In this document: in pieces, positions 9,687 to 18,463 of the stretch | Layout: each line of letters begins with the position of its first letter | Numbering within the stretch: the first letter of the stretch is position 1 | Source: JAJXWB01 sp965246795 | GTDB taxonomy: Bacteria; Pseudomonadota; Alphaproteobacteria; Rhizobiales; Beijerinckiaceae | Reading direction: 5' to 3' | DNA length: 64,000 nucleotides | Assembly (NCBI GenBank): GCA_965246795.1 | Contig: CBDFFN010000020.1 | Location: forward strand, 7,879 to 71,878 | Made by a program: the position numbers and the translations under genes | Notes under the pieces: generated by a model | The model's input: only the letters and a program-made list of their open reading frames with translations | The model's database searches: none | Told to the model about the DNA's origin: nothing

Positions 9687-9719
9687 CAAATTGGGTTCTA
9701 GTGCCAAATCGGGTTCTAG
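9687..9719. promoter_or_regulatory. 15-bp direct repeat upstream of ptsP, candidate operator
   Basis: CAAATTGGGTTCTAG at 9687-9701 and CAAATCGGGTTCTAG at 9705-9719 match at 14 of 15 positions with an 18-bp period, 30-62 bp upstream of the ptsP start. The spacing is compatible with a protein bound to two successive sites. The regulator is unknown. Confidence 0.5.
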
Positions 9720-9769
9720 AGCATGGAGCGGCGAGGGCAAACCGCCATGCTTGCGCTGTCGCTCTAGAG
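9715..9769. terminator. Nested hairpin between lysC and ptsP
   Basis: An outer pair TCTAGAG/CTCTAGA encloses AGCATGGAGCGG pairing with CCGCCATGCT (10 bp with a 2-nt bulge). There is no clear U-tract, so it may be a weak terminator, an RNA-processing site or part of a repeat, not a classical intrinsic terminator. Confidence 0.4.
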
Positions 9770-9850
9770 AAGTGCGTTGCCGGTTTCGTGACGTTCGTGG
9801 AAGGACTTCACCCGAATTGCTGCACCGGCGAAACGAACTTTCTTCGGGGT

Positions 9851-11092
9851 TTAAGCCGCCGCATCGAGCCCATAAAGTGTGTGCAGAGTCCGCACCGCAA
9901 GTTCGGTATAGGCAGCGTCGATCAGCACCGAGAATTTGATCTCGCTGGTCGTGATAGCGCGAAGGTTGATGCCTTTCGCCGCCAGCGCCTGAAACGCCTG
10001 CGCGGCGACGCCCGCGTGAGAACGCATGCCGATACCGATCGCCGACACCTTTGCTACATCCGTCGCGCCGGACACCGAGGCAAAGCCGATGATCTCGTTT
10101 GCCTTAGCCAGAATCGCTCTTGCGCGCTCGTAGTCGGCAGACGTCACCGTGAAGGTGAGATCGGTCGTTGCCCGGTCGTCGGACACGACCTGCACGATCA
10201 TGTCGACGTTGATGTTGGCCTCGGCGAGCGGCATGAAGATCGCCGCCGCGATGCCGGGCCTGTCCGCCACGCCGCGCAAGGTGATCTGCGCCTCGTCGCG
10301 CGAGAAGGCGATGCCGGTCACGACCTGGGCTTCCATGATGTCCTCCTCGGCGCAGATCAGCGTGCCGGATTTGGGATGGTCGGGATCGTCGAAGGACGAG
10401 CGCACATAGGTCGGCACGCCGTGCACCATCGCGACTTCGACGGAGCGGACCTGCAGCACCTTTGCGCCGAGCGAGGCCATCTCCAGCATTTCCTCGAATG
10501 CGACTCGCTCCAATCGTTTCGCACGCGGCACGACGCGCGGATCGGTCGTGTAGACGCCGTCGACGTCGGTATAGATGTCGCAGCGTTCGGCCCCAAGCGC
10601 CGCGGCCAAGGCGACCGCGCTCGTATCGGAGCCGCCGCGGCCGAGCGTTGCGATGCGGCCGGTGACCTCATTCATGCCCTGGAAGCCTGCGACCACCGCG
10701 ATCTCGCGCCGCGCCTCGAAGGCCGACAAAATGTTCGCGCCATCGATGCGCGCGATGCGGGCCGATCCATGCGCCTCGTCGGTGAGGATCGGCACCTGCC
10801 AGCCCTGCCAGGAACGCGCGGGCAGGCCCATGCCCTGCAGCACGATGGCGAGGAGCCCGGCGGTCACCTGCTCGCCGGAGGCGACGACCGCGTCGTATTC
10901 GCGCGCGTCATAGAGGTTTTCGGCCTCCTTGCACCAGGCGACGAGTTCGTTGGTCTTGCCGGACATGGCCGACACGACGACCGCGACGTCGTAGCCGGCG
11001 GCAACCTCACGGGCGACATGTCGCGCAACGTTGCGGATGCGCTCGACATTGGCGACCGACGTGCCGCCGAATTTCATCACTAGACGAGGCAT
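9851..11092 (-). CDS. lysC: Aspartate kinase
   Basis: ATP-dependent phosphorylation of aspartate, the first step to lysine, threonine, methionine and diaminopimelate. The 413-residue length fits the monofunctional, feedback-regulated class. The kinase domain opens with VMKFGGTSVAN and includes GRGGSDTSAVALAAALGA. Two ACT domains occupy about residues 265-410 (QITLRGVADRPGIAAAIF and VSAIGIGMRSHAGVAAQAF). It is the first gene of a lysC-ptsP-prfA leftward run and is divergent from ubiG. Confidence 0.95.
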   Translation of the reverse strand: MPRLVMKFGGTSVANVERIRNVARHVAREVAAGYDVAVVVSAMSGKTNELVAWCKEAENLYDAREYDAVVASGEQVTAGLLAIVLQGMGLPARSWQGWQVPILTDEAHGSARIARIDGANILSAFEARREIAVVAGFQGMNEVTGRIATLGRGGSDTSAVALAAALGAERCDIYTDVDGVYTTDPRVVPRAKRLERVAFEEMLEMASLGAKVLQVRSVEVAMVHGVPTYVRSSFDDPDHPKSGTLICAEEDIMEAQVVTGIAFSRDEAQITLRGVADRPGIAAAIFMPLAEANINVDMIVQVVSDDRATTDLTFTVTSADYERARAILAKANEIIGFASVSGATDVAKVSAIGIGMRSHAGVAAQAFQALAAKGINLRAITTSEIKFSVLIDAAYTELAVRTLHTLYGLDAAA

Positions 11093-11134
11093 CTAATTCC
11101 GACGATTGGGCCCGAAGTGCCGTCTAGCAAATGT

Positions 11135-11176
11135 CCCGCAAAAGTTGACAGACTTTTGCGATCGAGGACATGCGCC
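11135..11176. repeat. Short dispersed hairpin element, family B copy 1
   Basis: CAAAAGT (11139-11145) and ACTTTTG (11152-11158) flank a 6-nt loop, followed by GCGATCGAGGACATGCGCC. A copy with the same hairpin and a similar tail lies at 22332-22374, before mnmE. It sits in the divergent lysC/ubiG gap. Confidence 0.7.
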
Positions 11177-11279
11177 AGAAGAAGGAGTGGCGTGCGTAGC
11201 ACACCGTCAGACGGGCGCGTATAGATGCCGGGGGCTTTCACCCCTGTCAACGAAACGAACTTCGGAAACGGATTTTGGC

Positions 11280-12047
11280 ATGATTGCGCGGGCGGGGGCA
11301 GCAAGGACAGAGAGCACCGTCGATCCCGCCGATGTCGCGCGCTTCGACCGGCTCGCGCGCGACTGGTGGGACCCCTGGGGCCCCATGCGCCCGCTGCACA
11401 AGATGAACCCGGTACGGGCGGATTATGTGGCGGACCTTGTGGTGGAGGCGTTCGGGTTGCCTGCCCGAGTCGCGCCGGGAGCGCGGCTGGCCGGCCAGAG
11501 AATCCTCGACATCGGCTGCGGCGGCGGCCTGCTATCAGAGGCGATGGCCCGCATTGGCGCCAAGGTCACGGGCCTCGATCCCGCTAGCAATAACATCGAA
11601 ATCGCCCGCGCACACGCTGCGAAGGACGGCCTCGCGATCGACTATCGCGCCACGACGGCCGAGGAATTGCCGTCCGACACGAAACCCTTCGATGTCGTGC
11701 TGGCGATGGAGGTCGTCGAGCATGTCGCGGACCGCCCGCTTTTCCTGCGCACGGCGGCGAGTCTCGTGCGGCCGGGCGGGCTCATGATCCTCTCGACGCT
11801 CAACCGCACGGCGAAATCATTCGCGCTCGCAATCGTCGGCGCGGAATACGTGTTGCGTTGGTTGCCGCGTGGAACTCACACGTGGGAGCAGTTCGTGACG
11901 CCGGAGGAACTCGCGGGTGAATTGCGAAGCGCGGGTCTAAAAATCTTCGACCAGAGCGGCGTGACTTACAATCCGCTGTTCGGCGAATGGCGACTGTCCG
12001 AGGATTGCAGCGTGAATTATTTCCTTGCGGCGGAAAAAGCGATTTAG
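11280..12047 (+). CDS. ubiG: Ubiquinone biosynthesis O-methyltransferase
   Basis: SAM-dependent O-methylation at two steps of ubiquinone synthesis. From the ATG at 11280 the protein has 255 residues, normal for UbiG. The family opening DPADVARFDRLARDWWDPWGP is followed by the SAM motif ILDIGCGGG at about 75-83, and AMEVVEHVADRP is a typical post-motif block. An open frame upstream to 11106 runs through a repeat and lacks family sequence. The stop overlaps that of the convergent ridA-like gene by 4 bp. Confidence 0.94.
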   Translation: MIARAGAARTESTVDPADVARFDRLARDWWDPWGPMRPLHKMNPVRADYVADLVVEAFGLPARVAPGARLAGQRILDIGCGGGLLSEAMARIGAKVTGLDPASNNIEIARAHAAKDGLAIDYRATTAEELPSDTKPFDVVLAMEVVEHVADRPLFLRTAASLVRPGGLMILSTLNRTAKSFALAIVGAEYVLRWLPRGTHTWEQFVTPEELAGELRSAGLKIFDQSGVTYNPLFGEWRLSEDCSVNYFLAAEKAI

Positions 12048-12430
12048 CGCTTCCGCGCCATCACCTCGATCTCGAACAACACATCCTCAAAAATTAGTCC
12101 TGCTTGAATCATCGTCGCGGCCGGCCGAACCTCGCCAAACACGCGTCGCAGCGTCGGCCAGCAGGCTTCGAAATCGCGGCGATCTTTCAAAATATATCGC
12201 ACGCGAACGACATCGGCGAAGCTCGCGCCCGCCTCGCGCAGCGCCGCCCCGACATTTGCCATCGCCTGTTCGCATTGCGCGACGATGCCGTCGGCCAGCG
12301 TCATCGTCGCGTAATCGAAGCCGGTCGTGCCTGACACGAAGACCCAGTCGCCATCGACGATGGCGCGCGAATAGCCAACCTGATCCTCGAACGATGATCC
12401 CGAAGAGATGCGCCGTCTGGTCAATGCCAC
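12044..12430 (-). CDS. RidA/YjgF-family protein
   Basis: A 128-residue RidA-like protein from a GTG at 12430. Family members deaminate reactive enamines and imines or act in degradation pathways. Visible blocks are FEDQVGYSRAIVDGDWVFVSG and VVRVRYILKDRRDFE; the RidA arginine is probably the Arg in VRVRYI. The frame is open further upstream but has no other fitting start, and the upstream translation does not resemble the family. It overlaps ubiG tail to tail by 4 bp. Its specific function is unknown. Confidence 0.85.
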   Translation of the reverse strand: MALTRRRISSGSSFEDQVGYSRAIVDGDWVFVSGTTGFDYATMTLADGIVAQCEQAMANVGAALREAGASFADVVRVRYILKDRRDFEACWPTLRRVFGEVRPAATMIQAGLIFEDVLFEIEVMARKR

Positions 12431-12539
12431 ATGTCTTCCGAAGGTAGGCCCACGTCGGCCCTGTGACGGATAGCACATCCCTCGATGGCGGATGCGCGTA
12501 GGTGTCGGCCCGTCCTGATCGCGTGATGAGGGGGAACTC

Positions 12540-13343
12540 ATGACACAGCGCAAACTGATCTTCGTATTCGCGTGTGCATTGGCGGCCGCAGTACCCGCTG
12601 CGGTCCGCACAACGGCCGCGCATGCAGCGAGCACCGTCGCGCAGACGTCGGCGACAGATGGCTTGCGCGTTGCTACGCAGGCGATGAACGCGGCCGGCGA
12701 CCTCGCCAATTATCTTGGAAGCATCGAGAGGGCTGGCGGCCGGCCCGACTTCTCGCAGCCGAAGACGGCAGACCTGTTTCGCCGTGTGTTCGACGTCGGG
12801 GCGCTCGAAAGTTTGCCGGCGGTCCGCGGCGACGATCTGCTTTGGCTTCTGGATTGGGCGCAGGCCGCAAACACCATCAACAAAGCGATCATGTTCGTCG
12901 GGATCGCACCACCGGTGAACCCGGTACGCGACGCGGAGGCGATCGGACGCAATCTTGTCGCGTTCGAGGACCAGCAGGCGATCATCGAAAACTTCTTACT
13001 CCGTATCACAGCGCGCGAGGCCGAAGCTGCAGTCATGTTCATGGACGGTCTGCCGCCGGCGCAGCGCACAACCATTCGCATCGAGGGTTTTAGGAAGATG
13101 CGCGCGTTGCACGCGGAGATGCTCGTCTCGTTCCTGTGCGTCGCCGAGAAGATGAAGCCGGCCAATGCGCGCTTGGTGAGCGCAGCGATGCGGGACACCG
13201 GCAAGGATTGGACGACGGCTATCCCGCGGGACGATCGACCGGGCGTTCTCGCGATGCTCGATCAGGTGCGGACATCGACGACGGACGAGCCGACACGTAC
13301 CAATCTTTCCGCCTTCCGAGACCTTCTGGCGACAGCGAATTAA
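12540..13343 (+). CDS. Exported protein of unknown function
   Basis: A 267-residue protein with an N-terminal signal peptide (MTQRKLIFVFACALAAAVPA, predicted cleavage near AHA-AS at about 30). The mature part looks mostly alpha-helical, with conserved-looking stretches AANTINKAIMFVGI and FRKMRALHAEMLVSFLC. I do not recognise a domain. Likely periplasmic. It stands alone; the neighbours on both sides are on the other strand. Confidence 0.75.
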   Translation: MTQRKLIFVFACALAAAVPAAVRTTAAHAASTVAQTSATDGLRVATQAMNAAGDLANYLGSIERAGGRPDFSQPKTADLFRRVFDVGALESLPAVRGDDLLWLLDWAQAANTINKAIMFVGIAPPVNPVRDAEAIGRNLVAFEDQQAIIENFLLRITAREAEAAVMFMDGLPPAQRTTIRIEGFRKMRALHAEMLVSFLCVAEKMKPANARLVSAAMRDTGKDWTTAIPRDDRPGVLAMLDQVRTSTTDEPTRTNLSAFRDLLATAN

Positions 13344-13352
13344 AACGTCACG

Positions 13353-14045
13353 TCAACCCTGTTTCGGCATCACTTTGCGTGCATGCGCCTCGACGCGTGC
13401 GCGACGTGGGGCGATCATGGCATCGATCCGCGCACGCACGTCGGGCGGCGCGGTCTCCGGCCTGCCCGCATCGAAGGGCGGCGCCGGCGCATATTCGATC
13501 GCGAGCTGGATGCCCTTCGCGACATTCTCGCCCGCGATTTCTGCCGCGAGTACGAGCGCGAAGTCGATGCCGGCCGTAACGCCACCGCCGGTGAAAACGT
13601 TTCCGTCGCGCACGACACGCGCATCATCCGAGATCGCGCCAAAGATTTTCATCGTGTCGCGCCAGGCCCAATGCGTTGCGACGCGCTTGCCTTGCAGTAA
13701 GCCGGCTGCGCCCAACACCAGCGCGCCGGTGCAGACGGACGTGATGTAACGTGCGTCTTTTGCGAGCCGCGCGATTTCCTTGAGCGCGGGTTCGTCAGCG
13801 CAAAACTGCTCCGTGCCAGCACCGCCGGGCACGAGCAGCACATCGCAACACGCGATATCGGCGAGCTTCACACTATCGGCGACGTCGAAGCCGCAATCCG
13901 TTCGCACCGCGCCGCCGTTCGGCGATGCGATCACGCATGTCGCACCGGGTACGCGCGCGAGCACCTGCAGCGGCCCGGTAAAATCGAGCTGCGTCACGTC
14001 GGGAAAGACCGCGAAGACGATCGTGAGCGATTGCGGCGACGCCAT
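13353..14045 (-). CDS. DJ-1/PfpI-family protein, isonitrile-hydratase-like
   Basis: A 230-residue class-I glutamine-amidotransferase-like protein. The nucleophile Cys105 lies in ITSVCTGALVLGAAGLL, and VATHWAWRDTM follows, as in cyclohexyl-isocyanide hydratase (InhA). VPGGAGTEQF at 72-81 forms the conserved loop. The substrate is not proven; other members are AraC-fused regulators, but no HTH is present here. It follows the esterase gene by 3 bp on the same strand, so they are co-transcribed. Confidence 0.85.
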   Translation of the reverse strand: MASPQSLTIVFAVFPDVTQLDFTGPLQVLARVPGATCVIASPNGGAVRTDCGFDVADSVKLADIACCDVLLVPGGAGTEQFCADEPALKEIARLAKDARYITSVCTGALVLGAAGLLQGKRVATHWAWRDTMKIFGAISDDARVVRDGNVFTGGGVTAGIDFALVLAAEIAGENVAKGIQLAIEYAPAPPFDAGRPETAPPDVRARIDAMIAPRRARVEAHARKVMPKQG

Positions 14046-14048
14046 TTC

Positions 14049-14999
14049 TCAGGTTGCCGTCGCATAGGCATTGCGTAGCGCCGCACCGCACATTTCGAGC
14101 GCCGTATCGGCGGCGCGGATCATGCGGCCCATCGTGAGAAAGCCGTGCACCTGATCGCTCATGTCGAAATGCCAGACCTGCACGCCGGCCTCCGCCAGTT
14201 TCTTCGCATAGGCCCGGCCATCGTCGCCGATCGGGTCGTGATAGGCCGTCAGCACGAAGGCGGACGGCAGTCCCGCATGGCTCTTCGCATGAAAGGCCGA
14301 CGCGCGCGGATCCGAGCCCTGACCCGGTTCGAGATAATGGTCGTGGAACCACATCGTTAGTTTGTTGGTGAGCGGCAGATCGGCATTCGCGCCGACGCCG
14401 ACATCATCTTTGTAATGCATCGTCAGATCCGTGCCGGGGTAGAGCAGCGCCTGATAGATAAATTTCGGCGCATCGCCGTCGCGCCCCGCGAGTGCGAGCA
14501 CCGCCGAGAGATTGCCGCCGGCACTGTCGCCGCCGACCGCGAGTTTTTTCGGATCGATGCCGAGGCTCGTTGCATTCGCCGCGATCCAGTTCGCAGCAGC
14601 CAGACAATCCTCGACACCTGCGGGAAACTTGTGTTCCGGCGCAAGCCGATAGTCGATCGAGACGACCGCGGCACGCGTTTCGTTCGCGAGCTTGCGGCAG
14701 ACATGGTCGTGCGTGTCGCGATCGCCGATGACGTAGCCCCCGCCATGAATGAAGACGAGGCAAGGCGCGTTCGAGGCCGGTGCGCCGAGGCCGCGATAGA
14801 GCCGCAGTGGGATGGGACCGTGCAGACCTGGCGCTTCGAGGTCGCGCGACTCGGCAATGTCGATCGGATCGGGCGCCATCGCCTTGCGCGCGGTGCGATA
14901 GGCCTCGCGCGCCTCCTGCGCCGACAGCGTGTCGAATTTTGGCCGGTTCAATGCCTTCAGCAGATCCATGACCTTTTGCGCGTCGGCATCGATTTTCAT
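14049..14999 (-). CDS. Esterase/lipase of the hormone-sensitive lipase family
   Basis: A 316-residue alpha/beta hydrolase. The HSL oxyanion motif HGGGY is at 85-89 and the nucleophile elbow GGDSAGGN has Ser159. A later Asp (YHDPIGDDG) and His (DQVHGF) complete the triad. Members hydrolyse short acyl esters or acylated metabolites. No signal peptide is visible. It is upstream of the isonitrile-hydratase-like gene in a two-gene operon. Confidence 0.9.
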   Translation of the reverse strand: MKIDADAQKVMDLLKALNRPKFDTLSAQEAREAYRTARKAMAPDPIDIAESRDLEAPGLHGPIPLRLYRGLGAPASNAPCLVFIHGGGYVIGDRDTHDHVCRKLANETRAAVVSIDYRLAPEHKFPAGVEDCLAAANWIAANATSLGIDPKKLAVGGDSAGGNLSAVLALAGRDGDAPKFIYQALLYPGTDLTMHYKDDVGVGANADLPLTNKLTMWFHDHYLEPGQGSDPRASAFHAKSHAGLPSAFVLTAYHDPIGDDGRAYAKKLAEAGVQVWHFDMSDQVHGFLTMGRMIRAADTALEMCGAALRNAYATAT

Positions 15000-15019
15000 T
15001 GTTTCCTCTTCCTATCCGC

Positions 15020-15123
15020 CGTCATTGCGAGGAGCGGAGTGACGAAGCAATCCATCCCCCGCTCTGGAGAAGCAACCGTGGATGGATTGCCGCCTCGGCG
15101 CTCTGCGCCTCCTCGCAATGACG
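15020..15123. repeat. Palindromic intergenic repeat, CGTCATTGCGAGG family
   Basis: A perfect 13-bp terminal inverted repeat, CGTCATTGCGAGG at 15020-15032 and CCTCGCAATGACG at 15111-15123, with inner arms GCAATCCATC and GATGGATTGC. The inner motif GAAGCAATCCA is common in dispersed repeats of many proteobacteria. It lies between the acyl-CoA ligase and the esterase on the minus strand. Confidence 0.85.
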
Positions 15124-15134
15124 TCGTTGGCGCT

Positions 15135-16733
15135 TCACTTCTTCATATCGTCGAAGAGCGCGTTGACGTTGTGCGCAGCGTGTAAATCCTCGCCACGTTC
15201 GCTCGAATTAAGTGTGCTTGCAGTGAGCGGATTTGGTTTGAAACTTGGCGTCACCCGAAACTCCCGCCCTTCCTCAAGCCACTTAACCCGCTCCGTGCGA
15301 AGGAACGTGCGGCGCACCTTCCCGGCGTCGTCGCGATGGCTTTCGTGCGCGATCTCGTAACTCTCGGGATGCTTGTACTTGCTTAGGCGGTCGCCGAGAT
15401 GCGCCGGCAGTGACGCCAGCACCACTTCGGCATCGGTCGCCGCATCGACCTCGATGATCGCGTGCAACCGCGCGCCGAGATCGGGATCGGGCAGTCCGAG
15501 CACGACACTCGAGCGGATGTCGGGATGCGCGACGAGCGCGGCTTCAACCTCGGCCGGGTAGATGTTCGCCCCACCGCGGAGAATCATGTCGGAGCGGCGG
15601 TCGCCGAGATAGAGGTAGCCGTCGGCATCGAGGCGACCGATGTCGCCGAGGGATTCCCAGCCGCCTTCGATCCGCCGTGGTTCCGCGCCGATATAGTGGT
15701 AAGACGAGCCCGCGCCGTCGGGCGGCAGGAAGAAGATCTCGCCATCCGTGCCGACCGGCACGTCGCGGAAGTTTTCGTCGAGGATGCGCACCGCGGCGTC
15801 TTCCGGCTTTCCAACCGAGCCGGGATGCGCGAGCCATTCCGTGCCGGAGATGACCGTACGGCCCTGCCGCTCCGTGCCGCCGTACAATTCCCAGACGCGC
15901 TCCGGACCGATCCAGTCGATCCACTCTTTCTTCAGCCACGCCGGCATCGGTGCCGCCATGTGGAACACAGTCTTCAGCGCCGACAGGTCCGCCTTCGCGC
16001 GAACATCGTCGGGCAGCGCAAAAATGCGGCCCATCATCGTCGGGACGAAGTTCACCCACTCGATGCCGCGCGCCGCCATCAGCGCGAGCGTCTCGGCCGC
16101 ATCGAACTTCAGCATGCCGGTGACGCTGCCGCCGCCGAACAGCGCCATGTGCGACAGGATGAACGGCGCATTGTGATAGAGTGGGCCGGGATTGAGCAGT
16201 TTCGAACCTGGCGAAATGCGCAACGTGATTGCCGTCGTCTCGATCACCGCAGGTCCGTGATCGAGAATGACTTTTGGCCGGCCGGTCGAACCGCCCGACG
16301 TCATCGCCTTCCAGTAGCGCGCGACAGGCGCGTCAAGCCGCGTGTCGGGAAAGCCTTGCGGAGCGAAGTCTTTCGGCAGCGCGTTCGGCGCACCCCAGTC
16401 CGGCTCACCGCCCACGACCAAGGACGGTTTCAGAATTTCGAGAATTTGAGCAACTTCGCCGCGCGGCAGTTTGTGTGACAGCGACGTCGGAGTCGCGCCG
16501 CATTTCCACACGGCGAAACTGGTTTCATAGAAAGCATTGCCGTTCGGAAGGCCGATGGCGACGAAGTCGCCTGGCTTCACGCCGCGATCGCGGAACGCAT
16601 GCGCGCGGCGGTTGGCATTCGCTTCGAGCTGCGTCCAGGTGAGAATGTCGTCACCGTGGCGCACGGCCATCGTCTCGGCAGGCTTTCGTGCCGCGTGAAA
16701 TCCCGGCACATCGCCGATTGGAATGAGCACCAA
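15135..16733 (-). CDS. AMP-forming acyl-CoA ligase
   Basis: A 532-residue ANL-superfamily enzyme that adenylates a carboxylic acid and transfers it to CoA. The phosphate loop is TSGGSTGRPKVI, with GGSTG in place of the commoner SSGTTG; it is followed by ELYGGTERQG and the hinge GDRRSDMILRGGANIYPAEVE. A C-terminal lysine (SKYKHPESYEIA region) replaces the classical PKTxSGK with a more divergent tail. The substrate cannot be told; relatives include bile-acid and aromatic acid CoA ligases. Confidence 0.88.
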   Translation of the reverse strand: MVLIPIGDVPGFHAARKPAETMAVRHGDDILTWTQLEANANRRAHAFRDRGVKPGDFVAIGLPNGNAFYETSFAVWKCGATPTSLSHKLPRGEVAQILEILKPSLVVGGEPDWGAPNALPKDFAPQGFPDTRLDAPVARYWKAMTSGGSTGRPKVILDHGPAVIETTAITLRISPGSKLLNPGPLYHNAPFILSHMALFGGGSVTGMLKFDAAETLALMAARGIEWVNFVPTMMGRIFALPDDVRAKADLSALKTVFHMAAPMPAWLKKEWIDWIGPERVWELYGGTERQGRTVISGTEWLAHPGSVGKPEDAAVRILDENFRDVPVGTDGEIFFLPPDGAGSSYHYIGAEPRRIEGGWESLGDIGRLDADGYLYLGDRRSDMILRGGANIYPAEVEAALVAHPDIRSSVVLGLPDPDLGARLHAIIEVDAATDAEVVLASLPAHLGDRLSKYKHPESYEIAHESHRDDAGKVRRTFLRTERVKWLEEGREFRVTPSFKPNPLTASTLNSSERGEDLHAAHNVNALFDDMKK

Positions 16734-16763
16734 GGTCCTCCCGCGCGACGCTGACCGCCGCTG

Positions 16764-17057
16764 CTATTTGCCGAATAGGCGCTCCGCCGCAGTACCGAGA
16801 CCGAGCGTCGGATTCGTGGCGCAGAAGGCCGCGAGCTTGACGGCCTTACCCTTCATCTTATCGAAATCGACGACGGGATCAGCATCTTCGTCCTGATAAT
16901 AGCCGTCGAGCCAAGCCATCGTGATGGCGATGGATTCCTTGCCGCTCTCGATCCATTCCTGACATTTCACGGTATTAAGGTCGAGGATCTGAGCCGAAGC
17001 CGGACTGGCTGTTGCAAGCGCGACAGCGGACAAGACCGAACCCAAAAGAATGCGCAT
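16764..17057 (-). CDS. Small HdeA-like periplasmic protein
   Basis: A 97-residue secreted protein from the ATG at 17057; a start 15 bp upstream adds five residues before the signal peptide. The signal peptide MRILLGSVLSAVALATASPASA is followed by LDLNTVKCQEW and, later, LAAFCATNP. The two cysteines and the Trp-Leu-Asp-Gly-Tyr core (AWLDGYYQ) match the HdeA acid-stress chaperone fold, in which they form a disulfide. Probable periplasmic chaperone-like protein; role inferred. Confidence 0.75.
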   Translation of the reverse strand: MRILLGSVLSAVALATASPASAQILDLNTVKCQEWIESGKESIAITMAWLDGYYQDEDADPVVDFDKMKGKAVKLAAFCATNPTLGLGTAAERLFGK

Positions 17058-17123
17058 CGTGACCCCTCTCAAACCTGATGGGAGAGGCCATGCACGCGCC
17101 CGATCGTCAAGTTGCCAAAACGA

Positions 17124-17825
17124 TCACGTCGGCGGCGAACCTGTCCGATATCGGGTCCAAAGCGACGTGGCGCCGAGCGTCGCGACAAAAGATTCATGCG
17201 CAGTTTGTTCATCGACGTGCACAACGATTGCGAGCGGCGCCGGACGTGCGGTGAGGCCGTTGCGAAGCAGCGCCATCGCAGCGTCGGCGGCGACGTGCAG
17301 CGTCATCGACGATTGCATGCCGCCCGACAGTTCGAGATAGACGTCGGCGAGCAATTGCGCGTCGAGCAGCGCGCCGTGCAGCACGCGATGCATCGTCGAA
17401 ATGCCGTAACGCGCGCAGAGCGAGTCGAGCGAATTCGACGCGCCGACATGCTTTCTCCGCGCGATCGCCAACGTATCGATGGCGCGTGAGAAACCCAGCG
17501 GTGGATGGCCTGCCGTCGTCAGTTCGTGATCAAGAAAACGGATGTCGAATTCCGCATTATGCGCGACGAGCGGCGCATCTTCGACGAATTCGAGGAACGA
17601 CGAAGCGACCTCGGCGAAGAGCGACTTGTCCGACAGGAACTCCTCGGACAGGCCGTGCACACGAAACGCTTCTTCCGGCATGTCGCGCTGCGGATTGAGA
17701 TAGACGTGGAACCGTCGTCCTGTCGCGACTTTGTTGACGATCTCTACCGCGCCGATCTCGACGACGCGGTGGCCGCTTGACGGATCGAGCCCGGTGGTTT
17801 CGGTGTCGAGAACGATTTCGCGCAT
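17124..17825 (-). CDS. dnaQ: DNA polymerase III epsilon subunit (3'-5' exonuclease)
   Basis: The proofreading exonuclease of the replicative polymerase. The DEDDh catalytic set is complete: Asp7 and Glu9 (VLDTETTGLD), Asp94 (HNAEFD), His150 and Asp155 (HGALLDAQLLADVY). The 233-residue length is normal. It follows coaE by 15 bp on the same strand, the conserved alphaproteobacterial order. secB, usually the next gene, is absent here and lies at 63.4 kb. Confidence 0.95.
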   Translation of the reverse strand: MREIVLDTETTGLDPSSGHRVVEIGAVEIVNKVATGRRFHVYLNPQRDMPEEAFRVHGLSEEFLSDKSLFAEVASSFLEFVEDAPLVAHNAEFDIRFLDHELTTAGHPPLGFSRAIDTLAIARRKHVGASNSLDSLCARYGISTMHRVLHGALLDAQLLADVYLELSGGMQSSMTLHVAADAAMALLRNGLTARPAPLAIVVHVDEQTAHESFVATLGATSLWTRYRTGSPPT

Positions 17826-17840
17826 AAGTCGAAGAGACGA

Positions 17841-18422
17841 TCAGCAGCCGATCGCGCCGAGAAGCGCCGCGACCTGCCGCCGAGCATAGGGAAACCCGCG
17901 ACCCGTTTCGATGACGAAATGCGCGCGCCGACGCTTTTCCACATCGGGCACCTGCTTAGACACGATCATTGCGAACTTTTCCGGCGTCATGCCCGGCCGC
18001 GCGAGCGTTCGGGTTCGTTGCATCTCGGCGGGTGCCGAAACGACGACGACGACGTCCACAGCGCCTTCGGCTTTCGTCTCCATCAGCAGGGGAATGTCGA
18101 GCACGACACAGGGCCGGTTTTTCGTCCGCGAATCGGCCAAAAATGCCGTGCGGGACGCGCCGACGAGCGGATGCACGATGCGTTCGAGTTCCGGCAGCCG
18201 TGCCGGGTCGGCGACGATCATGTCCGCAAGCTTGCCGCGATCGATGGCGTCATCGACGACCGCATCAGCAAAGGCGGCGCGAAATTCCGCGGTCGGCGGT
18301 TGGCGATAGATGTCGTGCACAGCGGCGTCGGCATCGAAGACCGGCACACCCGCCTCGCGAAACATCTCTGCGGTCGCGGACTTGCCCATGCCGATCGAGC
18401 CGGTGAGACCGATCAAGCGCAT
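17841..18422 (-). CDS. coaE: Dephospho-CoA kinase
   Basis: ATP-dependent phosphorylation of dephospho-CoA, the last step of coenzyme A synthesis. The P-loop GLTGSIGMGKS is at residues 5-15, FDADAAVHDIY follows, and VLDIPLLMET marks the core. The 193-residue length is normal. It is the first gene of a coaE-dnaQ unit; the maf and aroE genes often found between ppsR and coaE are missing, replaced by a repeat element. Confidence 0.94.
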   Translation of the reverse strand: MRLIGLTGSIGMGKSATAEMFREAGVPVFDADAAVHDIYRQPPTAEFRAAFADAVVDDAIDRGKLADMIVADPARLPELERIVHPLVGASRTAFLADSRTKNRPCVVLDIPLLMETKAEGAVDVVVVVSAPAEMQRTRTLARPGMTPEKFAMIVSKQVPDVEKRRRAHFVIETGRGFPYARRQVAALLGAIGC

Positions 18423-18463
18423 AGGAGATTACTTTGGGCTTGACGACGATTGTTGTCTCGGTT

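Noticed and set aside
9536..11083. A 515-codon open frame on the plus strand.
   Set aside because: It is the antisense shadow of lysC and its translation is typical of one (His/Arg/Asp-rich, no family sequence).
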